Part shown: in pieces, positions 63,594-64,000 of the stretch | Numbering within the stretch: the first letter of the stretch is position 1 | How the letters are laid out: each line of letters starts with the position of its first letter | From: Erysipelotrichaceae bacterium | Lineage (GTDB): Bacteria; Bacillota_I; Bacilli_A; Erysipelotrichales; Coprobacillaceae | Assembly: GCA_018365815.1 (NCBI GenBank) | Contig: JAGZJH010000008.1 | Coordinates: 1-64,000 of the forward strand | Reading direction: 5' to 3' | DNA: 64,000 nucleotides | Notes under the pieces: generated by a model | Seen by the model: only the letters and a program-made list of their open reading frames with translations | Told to the model about the DNA's origin: nothing | Database searches by the model: none | Position numbers and translations under genes: made by a program

Positions 63594-64000
63594 TATTATT
63601 TTTTATTTTTTCAAGCATTTCATTTTCTTCTAAGCTAAAATGTCGCCCTTCAAGTAAATCTGGTCTTTTTTCATAAGTTTTCTTCAAAGATTGAAATAAA
63701 CGCCACTTGCGAATATTTTCATGATGTCCGCTTAATACAACTTCAGGCACAGAAATTCCATCATAAACTGCCGGACGAGTATATTGTGGAAATTCCAATA
63801 ACCCATTTGAAAATGAATCATCTTCGTGAGAACTTTGGTTAATAGTCCCTTCTAATAAACGAATAATCGCATCACTGACTACCATACTTCCTAATTCCCC
63901 ACCGGTTAAAACATAATCACCAATAGAAACTTCAATATCACAAAAATCACGAATACGTTCATCATACCCTTCATAATGACCACAAATTATAATTAAATGC
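63574..64000 (-). CDS. trmD: tRNA (guanine37-N1)-methyltransferase, C-terminal part
   Basis: Partial: the 5' end lies beyond the window. Reading from 64000, IIICGHYEGYDERIRDF, the trefoil-knot SAM loop SIGDYVLTGGE and the C-terminal GLLEFPQYTRPAVYDG and VPEVVLSGHHENIRKWR are TrmD. It methylates G37 of tRNAs with G36. Upstream neighbour of rplS as usual. Confidence 0.96.
   Translation of the reverse strand, partial: HLIIICGHYEGYDERIRDFCDIEVSIGDYVLTGGELGSMVVSDAIIRLLEGTINQSSHEDDSFSNGLLEFPQYTRPAVYDGISVPEVVLSGHHENIRKWRLFQSLKKTYEKRPDLLEGRHFSLEENEMLEKIKNNIDFEIK

Overview
The window is AT-rich DNA from a low-GC, endospore-forming Firmicute. A PolC-type replicative polymerase, the trmD-rplS ... rpsB-tsf-pyrH-frr-uppS-cdsA-dxr-rseP-polC and rimP-nusA-rnpM-ylxQ-infB-rbfA gene orders, a tricistronic ger operon, a Cse60-like protein and a perfect CcpA cre site all point there. 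The protein sequences look most like the Erysipelotrichia (Coprobacillus/Thomasclavelia-like gut bacteria). That placement is inference; no ribosomal RNA is present.

Layout. 0-7.4 kb: two phospho-beta-glucosidases (GH4, GH1) with an RpiR regulator, an unknown 403-residue protein coupled to an alpha/beta-hydrolase that lacks its nucleophile and histidine, and a second, intact-looking hydrolase. 7.4-12 kb: tcdA, then a + strand aspartate-pathway operon hom-lysC-asd behind a strong promoter, a 15-residue leader peptide and a terminator/antiterminator pair. 12-21 kb: a WYL regulator with an unknown partner, asnB, a metallo-hydrolase, rpmG, a class B PBP, lepA and a small SSB-like protein whose Shine-Dalgarno is separated from its start by a 38-nt perfect hairpin. 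21.3-24.7 kb: ger operon in the order B-A-C. 24.8-27.1 kb: a decayed accessory patch (a frameshifted membrane peptide, an M24 peptidase with two in-frame TGA codons, a frameshifted SRPBCC gene) around an intact acetyltransferase. 27.4-31.8 kb: acpS, ytpR, thioredoxin, trmB, a pseudouridine synthase, a lipoprotein, a DUF1540 protein and a Cse60-like protein. About 31.8-32.5 kb is non-coding except for a decayed DUF7000-like gene behind an orphan promoter. 32.6-34.6 kb: aldose epimerase and nagA.

34.7-64 kb is essentially one large minus-strand information-processing region: rbfA back to trmD. Two insertions break the otherwise conserved order: a full-length lacZ between polC and rimP, and a group II intron (61610..63087) with a wrecked reverse transcriptase, sitting directly after the rplS terminator and 5 bp from the lepB promoter. 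Many gene junctions carry perfect hairpins that look like partial terminators, so expression along the cluster is probably tuned step by step.

Most of the window is ordinary housekeeping. I found no defence system, CRISPR array, prophage, tRNA or rRNA. The best candidates for something not well described are the hom leader attenuator, the hairpin-bridged ribosome binding site of the SSB-like gene, and the 403-residue protein/pseudo-hydrolase pair.
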